Source: CAUZIB01 sp963578805 (GTDB lineage Bacteria > Acidobacteriota > Vicinamibacteria > Vicinamibacterales > UBA8438). Taken from it: a stretch of DNA of 64,000 bases. A model generated the notes under the pieces. It was given only the letters and a program-made list of their open reading frames with translations, was not told where the DNA came from and did no database searches. Of the stretch, positions 1 to 7,867 are shown piece after piece. Every line of letters begins with the position of its first letter. The first letter of the stretch is position 1. Location of the stretch: contig CAUZDY010000010.1 in assembly GCA_963578805.1 (NCBI GenBank), forward strand, positions 21,082-85,081, given 5' to 3'. Both the position numbers and the translations under genes were made by a program.

Positions 1-1
1 C

Positions 2-769
2 TTCCTTGATGACCTACGAGAGACGTTCGAGTCAGAAGGCCACGACCGACTCGGAGCGCTGAGGGACAGCCAGAGAGTTAGCCCGCTCTTTCGCCCGCTT
101 GCCGCCGCGACCGTGTCGGCGAGACTGCAGGCGCGGAAGCTGGTTCTCGACCTGCAAGACCACGCTCCGGCACAGTCGACTTACTGGATCGTTCTCCCTT
201 GCGTGACGGTGAACCGTCATGCACAAGACACCGAAATCGTGTGCGGGGTCTATGCTATCGACAGTCGTGACGGCGAACGCAAGGTCACATACTCTGGACT
301 GGGCGACGACGCGGCCGTCTATCGAATCGAACATGCCGATGACCGCTTGACGGTGATCGACGACCATGTCGGGATCACGCGAAGCGCACGCGACCATCGC
401 AAGATGATCCAGTCCTTTATTCCTTCCCTGCCCCATGACACCCGAGATGTTCTTGATGCGCGACTAAATCAGGCTTACCAGGATAACCAGAACAACTCCG
501 GTCAGCGTGATCATCAGGTCCGTGAGCTACTGAAACGTGTGCTTCCCATCCACGCTGAGGTCGCACCGGCCGCTGCCGCCGCATTGGTCTTCACCCACGG
601 CATCGCCGCAATGCATCACGCCTCTACAATCCATACCCTCTCCGATCCGAAGATTGCTGAAACGCGCGCGAGACTGATCCTCGATGAGGTCTATGATCAG
701 ATCGACGATCTCGACGATCGGACCAGCGAGCGACTCTTGGAGCTCTTGCTCCACAAATCCGACTCGTAA
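2..769 (+). CDS. hypothetical protein, 5' end outside window
   Basis: The frame is open from base 2 to the TAA at 767-769, so the gene almost certainly begins to the left of the window. An internal GTG at 113 is possible, but the upstream codons look like the same acidic, hydrophilic protein. The visible part (about 255 residues) has a beta-rich N-terminal half and a helical C-terminal half, with an Ala-rich stretch (APAAAAALVF) and a charged tail (DQIDDLDDRTSERLLELLL). No signal peptide, membrane segment or catalytic motif is visible. I do not recognise the family. It could be a soluble cytoplasmic protein of a nucleotide- or peptide-processing operon, but nothing here shows it. Confidence 0.6.
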   Translation, partial: FLDDLRETFESEGHDRLGALRDSQRVSPLFRPLAAATVSARLQARKLVLDLQDHAPAQSTYWIVLPCVTVNRHAQDTEIVCGVYAIDSRDGERKVTYSGLGDDAAVYRIEHADDRLTVIDDHVGITRSARDHRKMIQSFIPSLPHDTRDVLDARLNQAYQDNQNNSGQRDHQVRELLKRVLPIHAEVAPAAAAALVFTHGIAAMHHASTIHTLSDPKIAETRARLILDEVYDQIDDLDDRTSERLLELLLHKSDS

Positions 770-1167
770 CCGGTCAAACTCATAATCGTCTTCGGTGTTT
801 AGGCCGGTCCAGCCTCTCAGCCACCGATGTAGAGTTGTTCACGAGTATCTCGGTCGGCGGCTCGCCACTCGCAACCAGGAAGAACAGTTTCCTCCCAGGG
901 CCTGTGCCATCCAGCACATCGACAGCAAATCGCTGCATCTCATATCGACTGTCCCGGGACTAAGCAAACACCAACGCGCCAACGTATGCCCTTCGGGTTT
1001 ACTAGCCGATCGGCAACTGCCGTTGCCGGCAATCTCGAATGTGAAGCTGTGCCGACTGGTCGACTGTCTCCTAAGGTTTAAGCAATTAAAAGTCACGCAT
1101 CGCGTCGCTAGCTTTCTAGTGCTTGACCACCACAAAGTGAGCGACGGTCTCACCACAGCGGAGCAAT
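770..1167. other. intergenic, no supported gene
   Basis: About 400 bases between two genes that converge here. Frames are open on both strands, but none has a ribosome-binding site, a recognisable protein or a codon pattern like the neighbours. No repeat or hairpin stood out. Confidence 0.5.
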
Positions 1168-1947
1168 CTATCGCGGAGGATACCAACGTCGGTCACGAAA
1201 CTCGATCGACTCACCTTCGATCGCGTCGCGGAACGCCTGGATTGTGGCTGGCGTATCCTGGATATCAGGCGGCGGTGAACCTTCCGGGTTAGTCAACCAG
1301 CGCGCATAGGGCTGGTTGTAGTGAGAGAGGTAGACCACATCCGGTTGGAAGGTCTTGAGACACTCAGCCAAAGGGATAGGACGCATTCGGTCAACCGGAA
1401 GATTCATCGGCATAACGGCCACCGTGATATCTCGGAGCGCCTGGATTTCAGGCACACACTGCGTCACGCCGGCCAGAAGAATCCGCGTCCCGCCCAGAGT
1501 AATGACATAGCCGTTCGCATCACCCTTCGGATGTAGAGGAGCTCCTGGCGTCAAGTCGTACGCCGGAATCGCTTCCACGGCAACGCCAGCGAAGACACCC
1601 GCTTCTCCGTTCGACAGCACCGTGCCTTCAGGCCAATCCGGGTGACCGGCTGATGTCAGTACAACCGGAGCACCGGGCTTTCGAAGCTGTGTGATCGCGC
1701 CAGGGTCCAGATGGTGACCCGGACTGTCGGTGACCAGGACAAGGTCCGCCAGCTTCGCACTTGAGAGATCGCCAGCGCTCCACGGATCGACCTGGATAAC
1801 TTTTCCGGCGTGCTCGATCTGAACGCTCGCGTGGATGATTGGTGTAATGACAATGTCGCCGCCCTCGGCCGGAACCCGGTCGGACGACTGGGCCGTCAGT
1901 GAGACCGCCCACAGGGAAACAAACGTAATAAGGATTAAGGCTCGCAT
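1168..1947 (-). CDS. secreted metallo-beta-lactamase-fold protein, degenerate metal site
   Basis: 259 residues with an N-terminal Sec signal (residues 1-20, ending TAQ). The body follows the UlaG-like MBL scheme: IxHASVQIEHAGKVIQVDPW at 37-56, a strand-loop at 71-82, AIPAYD at 127-132, GYVITLGGTRILLAG at 146-160 and LSHY at 207-210. The hallmark HxHxDH motif is replaced by DSPGHH (74-79), and the usual GDT aspartate by GVT (160-162). His209 survives. From family knowledge the protein should bind its metals poorly or not at all; that is inference. The ATG at 1947 has no clear Shine-Dalgarno sequence. It may act as a binding or scaffold protein in the periplasm. Confidence 0.75.
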   Translation of the reverse strand: MRALILITFVSLWAVSLTAQSSDRVPAEGGDIVITPIIHASVQIEHAGKVIQVDPWSAGDLSSAKLADLVLVTDSPGHHLDPGAITQLRKPGAPVVLTSAGHPDWPEGTVLSNGEAGVFAGVAVEAIPAYDLTPGAPLHPKGDANGYVITLGGTRILLAGVTQCVPEIQALRDITVAVMPMNLPVDRMRPIPLAECLKTFQPDVVYLSHYNQPYARWLTNPEGSPPPDIQDTPATIQAFRDAIEGESIEFRDRRWYPPR

Positions 1948-2150
1948 AATATGACCAGTCCAGCAGTTTGTGAAACTGCTGCATTATAGGCTCCCTTCGT
2001 CCAGCGGCTAACCTTTCAGGTGCGGGATCACTCAAACCGCTCAGCCTTTGATGTTAGACTTAACACTGTACCTTCTTTGGACTGCTACAGACGTAGAAGC
2101 CCAAACCTGAGCGGTTCCATCCTCTCACTTCTCCCCGAGGAGTATTGCGA

Positions 2151-2366
2151 ATGACCAGATACACCATTGGTGCCCGTGTTTCACAGGGTCAGTACGGCCC
2201 TGGGACCATTATCGAAAGTAATGAACACCATACCGTTATCGATTTTGACGAGCATGGCGTCCGTCGGTTCGTCACAATGATGGTCGAACTCGAATCGAGT
2301 GCGGTGGCTGCACCGGTCAAAGCAAAGGGAAGAGCCCGCCGAAAGACAACGGCAGGGCTGGCGTGA
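2151..2366 (+). CDS. small tudor/SH3-like protein (DUF3553-like)
   Basis: 71 residues. GAGGAG at 2137-2142 lies 8 bases before ATG 2151 and favours it over the TTG at 2145. The N-terminal 45 residues (TIGARVSQGQYGPGTI, IDFDEHGVRRF) match the GxxVxHxxFGxGxV...VxFxxxGxxxL pattern of the small beta-barrel at the C-terminus of UvrD/PcrA helicases and of standalone DUF3553 proteins. The tail is basic (KAKGRARRKTT), which suggests nucleic-acid binding. It is a single gene flanked by divergent or convergent neighbours. The fold is inferred from the pattern, and its partner is unknown. Confidence 0.7.
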   Translation: MTRYTIGARVSQGQYGPGTIIESNEHHTVIDFDEHGVRRFVTMMVELESSAVAAPVKAKGRARRKTTAGLA

Positions 2367-2475
2367 CCCCATCCTGCGGTTGACGGCTGGCGTGCGTCGG
2401 GGTCCTTCCGATCACGTCCTCCTGGGCCACAGTCGCCAGGGTGCGGACCAGGCCTTGATCGGCCAACCTATTGAC

Positions 2476-3510
2476 CTATCTCGCGCCCTGCTTTTTCGTT
2501 TTCTCTTCGACACGAGCACCGGCGAGTAGATTGAACATGCCCCGATTTCCCTCGTGGCACGCATACTCGTAGACCAGGCTGTCAACCCTCGTCATCGGCA
2601 GAGACCCGGACCAGATCGTCGTCCACGTCGCCGGATCTCTCACGGTAAATTGGTAGTCGATCGCGTTCGCATCGATACGGGTGAACCGCTCAACCACACG
2701 TAGGTTTGCGCCCAGATCTCCGTCAAAACCTCGAATGATCGCCTTGTCGTGAAAGTTAGTCGTCTCGACGACCAGCGTGTCTCCCTCCCAGTGGCCCCGT
2801 GAGTCGCCGAGCCACTGCCGGACACCGTCATCGAGGTGCGGACGGCCGTCGATAGGTATAAGCCTGACTTCGTGGATGTGCTCCTGGAAAATCGCCAAGT
2901 ATTCTGGCGTCTGGGCGATTTGGTAGTTGTTATTGTATAAGGTCGGCATCGGAGGTATGCCACGGTAGATGAGACAGCGTTCGGCGAGACGTCTGTCTTC
3001 CCAGGAGTCAGAAGGCCCGCGTCCACGCCTGAACTCGGCACGGGATTCCTGCCGTTGCCTACCGTCCCGTGTCAAAGCAGGCATTCTACCGTTGAGAGGG
3101 TCCACGATGATTGATGTTCGATTGTTTGCGATCGTCGTTCCCCGCTCGACCCAAAACTCGTTATAGGCGCGCGAAACATCCGCTACGGTGAGGCGTCCCC
3201 CGGGTTCCGTCCCCAGGCCAGGGGCCTCGTCGTCACGCCGATCGAGGCTGCGAGCTTGAGCAAACTCCGTGTCCCGTTCAGCCACTTCCTCGTCGGTCAG
3301 TACTTCTTGCCCGGCAAGTTCGCTGGGACGTTCTATCGGCGTCGTCGTCGCGTTGTTCCAGACTCCTTGCAAATTCGGATGGCCCCACGATGTGCGGAGC
3401 GGAGACTGACCCCGTTCGGTGGTCTGACCAACGGCGGGGACCGCCGCCAGCGACACGACCGCGATCACGCTTGCCAGAAGATTCAACAATGGCAATAGTT
3501 GACGGTTCAT
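2476..3510 (-). CDS. secreted PDLQGVW-type protein (paralogue 1)
   Basis: 344 residues with a Sec signal (1-28). ATG 3510 is preceded by GGAGG five bases upstream; the GTG at 3516 overlaps that site. The mature N-terminus reads RTSWGHPNLQGVWNN, and the C-terminus has YEYACHEGN followed by a charged tail. The second half is beta-rich (HVGGG/HLDDGVRQWLGDSRG, WEGDTLVVETTNFHDK), with many conserved Trp, Asp and Arg. A paralogue lies at 59037-60065 with the same block order. Such proteins are common in Acidobacteriota genomes, but I know of no biochemical function. The NIPSNAP gene lies 25 bases upstream on the same strand and probably shares the transcript. Confidence 0.8.
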   Translation of the reverse strand: MNRQLLPLLNLLASVIAVVSLAAVPAVGQTTERGQSPLRTSWGHPNLQGVWNNATTTPIERPSELAGQEVLTDEEVAERDTEFAQARSLDRRDDEAPGLGTEPGGRLTVADVSRAYNEFWVERGTTIANNRTSIIVDPLNGRMPALTRDGRQRQESRAEFRRGRGPSDSWEDRRLAERCLIYRGIPPMPTLYNNNYQIAQTPEYLAIFQEHIHEVRLIPIDGRPHLDDGVRQWLGDSRGHWEGDTLVVETTNFHDKAIIRGFDGDLGANLRVVERFTRIDANAIDYQFTVRDPATWTTIWSGSLPMTRVDSLVYEYACHEGNRGMFNLLAGARVEEKTKKQGAR

Positions 3511-3534
3511 ATCCACCTCCTTACGGATAAATAG

Positions 3535-3993
3535 CTACTTGAGAGCGGAATAATCAGTTGCACTCATCATGAACGCAGTAGCGTTGAGCGGCACATCGTA
3601 CTTCGCTCTGAGTGCCACCCACTCCGGGTCGGCGCGGAACCCGGCCCAGACTTCTTCCCGATGGGCGCGGTCGCGATAGGCCAACATCCAAACCAACGTG
3701 TTCGGATTATCGAGACGCTGCCACACCGCGATGATCTCGGCGCCGTGTTTCTCGAAAATCGCAACCTCCTGCTCACGGAACCGCTGATGCAAGTTGTCGA
3801 TGCCACCCTCGCCGCTCACCGCCGGCTCGGCCGTATACATACGAAGCTCGAAGCAACGGGAGCCGTCCGCGACGTTACCCGACAGCTCAGATGGCAGCTG
3901 GCCGGACGGTCCGCAGGGCGCCAAAGCCTCCTGGGCGAGCGCCATGCCACTGAAACCAAAACTGATCATGACTGCGACAATTGCTTTTCTCAT
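3535..3993 (-). CDS. secreted NIPSNAP-family protein
   Basis: 152 residues from ATG 3993, which is preceded by GAGGAGG; the frame extends upstream to 4098, but that extension lacks a signal and a ribosome site. A Sec signal (1-20, ending ALAQ) is followed by the NIPSNAP pattern: FELRMYT, LHQRFREQEVAIFEKHGAEI, NTLVWMLAYRDRAHREEVW and FRADPEW. The fold is a dimeric alpha+beta ferredoxin-like barrel. Exported NIPSNAP proteins are frequent in Acidobacteriota and Planctomycetes, but their role is not established. It stands first, 25 bases ahead of the PDLQGVW gene on the same strand. Confidence 0.85.
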   Translation of the reverse strand: MRKAIVAVMISFGFSGMALAQEALAPCGPSGQLPSELSGNVADGSRCFELRMYTAEPAVSGEGGIDNLHQRFREQEVAIFEKHGAEIIAVWQRLDNPNTLVWMLAYRDRAHREEVWAGFRADPEWVALRAKYDVPLNATAFMMSATDYSALK

Positions 3994-4100
3994 ACCTGTC
4001 CTCCTCTGCAACACTCTCGTTGCGAAGACCTTGTACCACTGAATCGGACCGCCAAAATCGTTCACGAAGAAACGCGTGCGGTAAGATGTACGCCTCATAC

Positions 4101-4172
4101 GGGCCGCTAGCTCAGTGGTAGAGCACCTGACTTTTAATCAGGGTGTCCCGCGTTCGATCCGCGGGCGGCCCA
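4101..4172 (+). tRNA. tRNA-Lys (anticodon UUU)
   Basis: A full cloverleaf can be folded by hand. The acceptor pairs GGGCCGC (4101-4107) with GCGGCCC (4165-4171), with discriminator A4172. The D-arm is GCTC...GAGC. The anticodon stem CCTGA/TCAGG encloses CTTTTAA with TTT at 4133-4135. The variable loop has five bases, and the T-arm is CCGCG/CGCGG around TTCGATC. No CCA is encoded. This is the only tRNA I found in the window. Confidence 0.97.
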
Positions 4173-4382
4173 CTCTCTAAACTATTATCATAGCGAGGGT
4201 TTCCTTTTCTTACCACTGCTGGCGATCGGCAATAAACGGCCGTTGACAGCTACCGTGACGTCTACCCCGCCTAATTCGTCCCCAAAGCGGCGTCAATCTT
4301 ATTCGGGCGACCCTGATCCGGCTGTGGAGCAAGGAAACTATACGTTTGGTTAAACAGACCGCTTAGCCTATTGTTGTTCCCG

Positions 4383-5054
4383 TTACGATAATTCAGGCTG
4401 GTTCAGCACCGTCGGTCCACCTGCTGAATGCAAGACCCTCATCCAGGGGGAATAGACGGCGTTTGACACGACCCTCTTGGTTTGCAGTGATCGTACCTGC
4501 CCGGCCAGCGTCCACGTCTGAGTCTGAGTAACAACCGGGGTTTGTACACCAATGGGGGAGGGTGCGGTCACCGAACCAAATCCGTCACCACCACAGGCCC
4601 CTTGAGCAAGGAACACCGCAAGAACGAAAGATAGTCGTCGTATCACACCCGGTCGAACCAAGGCGGTTAGTAGCGTCATCTGCCAGGGTCTCGTCACGGT
4701 GATCGCCGCAGCGACTTGAATTTTTTCGGTGGCTTTTCCGACACTCCGATCCACCAACGAGTTCGCAGCCTGAAGCCTCACCTGTTCGCTGGTGCCGCTG
4801 GTGACAAGGGATTCAAGCACATCGACCGCACGAGGCGCGATGTTTCTCAGTCGCAATTCAGCCAACTCGACAGCCGTAGCAGCCTTAGTCAGGGCCTGTG
4901 GACTCGACCCGCCGTGATGCCGACAGACTCGCTGACCTCTCCTCGCGAACTTGTTGCAGAGCGCCCCAGCGCGGTTATGTGCGATGCAGAGGCGAGGGTC
5001 ACGTTTGTCAATATCAGCGTCGACTGCCACCTTCATGGGGTCCTCTATCTTCAT
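4383..5054 (-). CDS. HGGSSP-motif protein fused to a lipoprotein-like remnant
   Basis: 223 residues. Residues 20-110 match small phage- or plasmid-associated proteins with paired cysteines and an HGG motif (CIAHNRAGALCNKF, CRHHGGSSPQA), then a helical stretch resembling terminase small-subunit helices. From Met126 (nt 4679) the protein changes character: a basic n-region, a hydrophobic core and a lipobox-like AQGACGGD, then TAPSP and TWTLAGQV, as in the lipoproteins of this window. It therefore looks like two unrelated pieces joined in frame. The C-terminal piece may be the decayed start of a lipoprotein gene. ATG 5054 has AGGTGA upstream. Whether the fused product is made is unknown. Confidence 0.55.
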   Translation of the reverse strand: MKIEDPMKVAVDADIDKRDPRLCIAHNRAGALCNKFARRGQRVCRHHGGSSPQALTKAATAVELAELRLRNIAPRAVDVLESLVTSGTSEQVRLQAANSLVDRSVGKATEKIQVAAAITVTRPWQMTLLTALVRPGVIRRLSFVLAVFLAQGACGGDGFGSVTAPSPIGVQTPVVTQTQTWTLAGQVRSLQTKRVVSNAVYSPWMRVLHSAGGPTVLNQPELS

Positions 5055-5150
5055 AGGGTCACCTTCATTCGATCAACGAAACGGAAATTAGCGGGTATGT
5101 GATATTGCCGACCCCCTCGCGGTTTTCGGATCGGCAGAGTTTCGAGTCTG

Positions 5151-5182
5151 AAAAAACCGATACCGGGGGTGCCAAACCCCCG
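5151..5182 (-). terminator. probable rho-independent terminator
   Basis: On the minus strand a perfect 7-bp stem (CGGGGGT/ACCCCCG, loop of five, at 5164-5182) is followed seven bases later by six T (complement of 5151-5156). It lies about 77 bases past the stop of the gene at 5259-5669. A second hairpin (CGTCTGG...CCAGACG, 5181-5215) sits just upstream of it and shares its last two bases with this stem. Confidence 0.5.
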
Positions 5183-5258
5183 TCTGGGCTGGCTATGTCC
5201 GTGGGCAGCCAGACGTTTTGGGGGTGCCGTTTACGGATCGATTCGGCTTCCGATTGAC

Positions 5259-5669
5259 CTAGAATCCAAACGTCTTTGACGCCAGCCATCCGGTTGGCGT
5301 GACTGACACATCAACGCCCTCTGCGGTCCGTGTCGGGAGCAGCATGAGCACGATCCCCATGGTGGCCACACCCAGACCACTCCACATCAGACCTGGTCGT
5401 TCGTAGGTGATTCTTGTGGTCGCGTCCCGCGTGTCAGAGTTGAACGGCGGACGCGAAGAGATCAACACACACTGCGTGGGAATATTCTCAAACGTATGCA
5501 TTGAATACCCAGACGGACACTGATCGCCCTCATAGTTGAACGCTGACAACATCATCGCGCCACCAGAGATCGTGAGAATTGCACCCACTGTCTTCTTCCC
5601 AGCGGCGTGCACCTGAACTGGTACCACGAGCACGGTAAGCAGCACGAAGACGATTACAAGTCTCTGCAT
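5259..5669 (-). CDS. small secreted/membrane protein of unknown function
   Basis: 136 residues from ATG 5669, with GGAG seven bases upstream. The longer frame to 5723 adds 18 residues without a ribosome site. There is a clear Sec signal (1-22, ending VHA). A short hydrophobic stretch GAILTISGGAMMLSAF (about 28-43) and a second one MWSGLGVATMGIVLMLL (about 95-111) may be membrane segments or a glycine-rich hairpin. Two cysteines (CPSGYS and CVLIS) lie between them and could pair. I do not recognise the family. The gene is followed by a probable terminator. Confidence 0.6.
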   Translation of the reverse strand: MQRLVIVFVLLTVLVVPVQVHAAGKKTVGAILTISGGAMMLSAFNYEGDQCPSGYSMHTFENIPTQCVLISSRPPFNSDTRDATTRITYERPGLMWSGLGVATMGIVLMLLPTRTAEGVDVSVTPTGWLASKTFGF

Positions 5670-5857
5670 GGCGACACTCCAGTTCTTGGAGAGTACTACA
5701 GGCGTGTAAACAACGAGAGACACCGATTAACTTGTTCCGCCTTGGCCATTGCCTGCGGTGCCTTGCCGCCGTGCGTCGCGCAGACGCTCTGTCTCCGCAT
5801 CGCCCACCGTTCGCAGAGCTTTCCACACCAACGAGTTTGAAGTCGTCCAGCCTGCCT

Positions 5858-5936
5858 CGTCACGGCAGGCGGTTCAACGGGGACGGGGGTGAGTTACGCG
5901 GGTGCGCGGCGAACCACTCACGGGCGAGGCGTTGGG
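5858..5936. repeat. dispersed GGTTCAACG...GTGCGCGGCG repeat, copy a
   Basis: One member of a small dispersed family. It contains GGCGGTTCAACGGGGACGGG, then GCGGGTGCGCGGCG and CACTCACGGGCGAGGCG. It overlaps the last codons and stop of the gene at 5918-6640. Related copies are at 7574, 20160, 25338, 32328, 60349 and 63660. Confidence 0.65.
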
Positions 5937-6640
5937 ATTTCGGTGCGCCCAAGTACTGAATCGGGAACCGGCCAGTCCACACGCCCCTCTTTGTCATAAA
6001 TCCGAACAACCAGCTCAGCCCTCAATGTTGTTTCGTCAAAAAGAGGGTGCCCTTCTGGTGAGTGTAAGGGGAACACTAACCAAAGTCGGTCGTAGTCGTA
6101 GTTGCGTGGCAGTAGTCCAGCTAGTGCTGGGAGGCGTCTGAGGGCTGGCGTGCTCACACCCCGAACAGTCTTGGAGCTGCCATCCTCACGGTCCTTCCAT
6201 CGAAGAGCTGCTACCCAATCTAGCGGAATAACGCCTGAGCCTTCCCGAGGGTCGATCTCGACTAAGACAACCGTCTCTCCAACAGCCTCTGCGTCCTCGA
6301 CGAGATCCTGTGTTGCTTCATCTGAGAGAAAGCCGTTTACCTGAGCAATACGGGCCCCGGCCCGTATGACCTCCGGCGTCAGCCACGTGGCCGTTAGTTT
6401 GTAATTATAGGAACGGTCGGTGGATAAGATCCTAGTATCAAAGATGCCACCAACCCTTCCATCCCTCCGCATCGCTTTGATCACGCGCTCCGCATAGTCT
6501 GTGCTCCAGGAAAGGTAGTCGCCGGCGCCGACCTCTTGCAGGGCATATACAGAACACGACGAACCCGTCCCTACGAGGGCAACCAGCTGCAAGAGGCTGG
6601 CCACTACTACGAGCCTTGATCGCATGCCTTGACCGGTCAT
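5918..6640 (-). CDS. exported protein of unknown function
   Basis: 240 residues. ATG 6640 is preceded by AGGTGG; ATG 6625 is an alternative. The N-terminus is a long signal with VGTGSSC near residue 29, a weak lipobox. The body is mixed alpha/beta and has no motif I recognise. Recurrent features are WLTPEVIRAGARIAQ, a stretch of Asp/Glu around LVEDAEAVGETVVLVEIDP, and LWLVFPLHSPEGHPLF. It follows the triple-repeat gene by 7 bases on the same strand, so the two are probably co-transcribed and translated from one message. Its stop codon lies inside dispersed repeat copy a, so the original C-terminus may have been altered. Confidence 0.65.
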   Translation of the reverse strand: MTGQGMRSRLVVVASLLQLVALVGTGSSCSVYALQEVGAGDYLSWSTDYAERVIKAMRRDGRVGGIFDTRILSTDRSYNYKLTATWLTPEVIRAGARIAQVNGFLSDEATQDLVEDAEAVGETVVLVEIDPREGSGVIPLDWVAALRWKDREDGSSKTVRGVSTPALRRLPALAGLLPRNYDYDRLWLVFPLHSPEGHPLFDETTLRAELVVRIYDKEGRVDWPVPDSVLGRTEIPTPRP

Positions 6641-6647
6641 GGGCCAC

Positions 6648-7259
6648 CTATTCCGTGACTGCACGCTTGAGGATGGTCACGATTTCATCCCCCCCGAACC
6701 TGGTGCTCGCAATTGTTACCCCGACAAAATCGAATCCAGCAAGACCAGCCTCACGGAGTTCATCTTGCATCGTAGATGTCTGCGTTGTTGCAAGTAGGCG
6801 ATACTCAAAGAGATCTCCATTGGCGGAGTCACGGCTTCGCTCAAGAATCACGACAGGTTCATCGCCGCCAAATGTGGTGCCGAACACGGTCTGCCCTCGG
6901 TACTCGAATCCGGCATCGCCAGCTTCCTGCATTTCCCTTTGCATCGTTGAAGTCCTGCTTGTCGCGAGCAGTCGATACTCGAAACGAGGCTCCGAGTCTG
7001 GCTCCCGTTGCATCACCACCACTACCTCTGATCCACCGAACGACGTCTCACCTCCCATTATTCCAACGAATGCATAGCCTGAGTCCGAAGCCTCCTGCAT
7101 CTCCTCCTGCATCGTCGATGTCCTGTTCGTCGCCAGCAGCAGGTAGTCATATTCAACAGGGCGCTGTTCCTGGGCAGCGAGGCGATGTTGCCCAACGAGG
7201 ATACCTGGACAACTTAAGGCCAAAACTACGAGGTAAACCCGGCTCGCCTGGAATCGCAT
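6648..7259 (-). CDS. secreted protein with three tandem ~50-residue repeats
   Basis: 203 residues with a Sec signal (1-30, ending LAAQ). The rest is three copies of one module, at about 36-83, 92-141 and 150-199. Each reads F/Y-x-Y-x-LLAT-x-x-TSTMQ-x-E-x-x-EA-x-x-x-GF, then a strand, T-x-FGG-x-E-x-V and a basic end. The module resembles DUF4177-type small alpha+beta domains, which is an inference from length and pattern. The three units differ enough to have separated long ago, yet the TSTMQ and FGG motifs are kept, so they are probably under selection as binding or assembly surfaces. It is the first gene of a two-gene unit with 5918-6640. Confidence 0.75.
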   Translation of the reverse strand: MRFQASRVYLVVLALSCPGILVGQHRLAAQEQRPVEYDYLLLATNRTSTMQEEMQEASDSGYAFVGIMGGETSFGGSEVVVVMQREPDSEPRFEYRLLATSRTSTMQREMQEAGDAGFEYRGQTVFGTTFGGDEPVVILERSRDSANGDLFEYRLLATTQTSTMQDELREAGLAGFDFVGVTIASTRFGGDEIVTILKRAVTE

Positions 7260-7415
7260 GTAAAGAGTCTCCGCTTCCGAATTGACGTTACAAGGATACC
7301 CTTAAGTTTCCCGCTATCCGAGGCGTCCTGAACGATGACCTGACCGGGTTGGCCAAGCAAGGCGGACGATTCAACTTTGAGGAAAGAAAAATAGTCGATC
7401 CGACTTATAACGGTC

Positions 7416-7583
7416 GATGATGAACCCGGCTCTCTATGGTCGAGATATGCCCGACTAGCTGGACGCAGTGAGCGGCAGGTGCATCCTTGCCCGCCTGCCG
7501 CGCTTCTCGCCAGTACATCGAACGACTCGAGGAAGGTGGCGAAGCGGGACGCGGTCATGTCTGGCCTAGCCTAGCGGCGGGCG
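7416..7583. repeat. 168-bp hairpin-rich direct repeat, copy A
   Basis: Nearly the same sequence recurs at 9421-9587 in the same orientation. Shared blocks include ATGGTCGAGATATGCCC, GGCAGGTGCATCCTTGCCCG with CCTGCC pairing back to GGCAGG, and GGCGAAGCGGGAC. The two copies flank the BIG2 lipoprotein gene. In this copy the right-hand palindrome has decayed. Confidence 0.75.
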
Positions 7584-7620
7584 ATTCAACGAAGACGGGG
7601 GTCAGGGACGGGGGTGAGCC
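7574..7620. repeat. dispersed GGTTCAACG family, copy b (partial)
   Basis: Carries GGCGGGCGATTCAACGAAGA then CGGGGGTCAG and GGGGGTGAG. It abuts the right end of 168-bp repeat copy A, so two repeat families are joined here. The stretch from here to the next gene (7621-7867) shows nothing else. Confidence 0.5.
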
Positions 7621-7867
7621 ATTAAGCCAATGACCATCGTGGGAACAAATATCTGAAGGACCATGAAGTCTCTAAGAGCGAGGTCGTTCTTCGCCAGCGC
7701 CTACGGCAGGTAGGCGGAAACGCGATCAGGAACTATGTGTCCTTTCTGTGTCCCACCTTGTAATTTTGCTGCGTACAGGGAGGGGCGAAAGCCGCCGCCG
7801 TTGAACCACCCGCCGTGCCGCGGTAGGCTAACCATCTCACCGTTCGTCGTTTTGTTCGGAGGAGCCT

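Noticed and set aside
795..1292. Plus-strand frame of 165 codons after the first gene
   Set aside because: No ribosome site, Cys- and Arg-rich random composition, and it overlaps the 3' end of the MBL-fold gene.
5065..5289. Minus-strand frame of 74 codons between two genes
   Set aside because: It runs through two hairpins and a T-run that look like a terminator, and overlaps the 3' end of the upstream gene.
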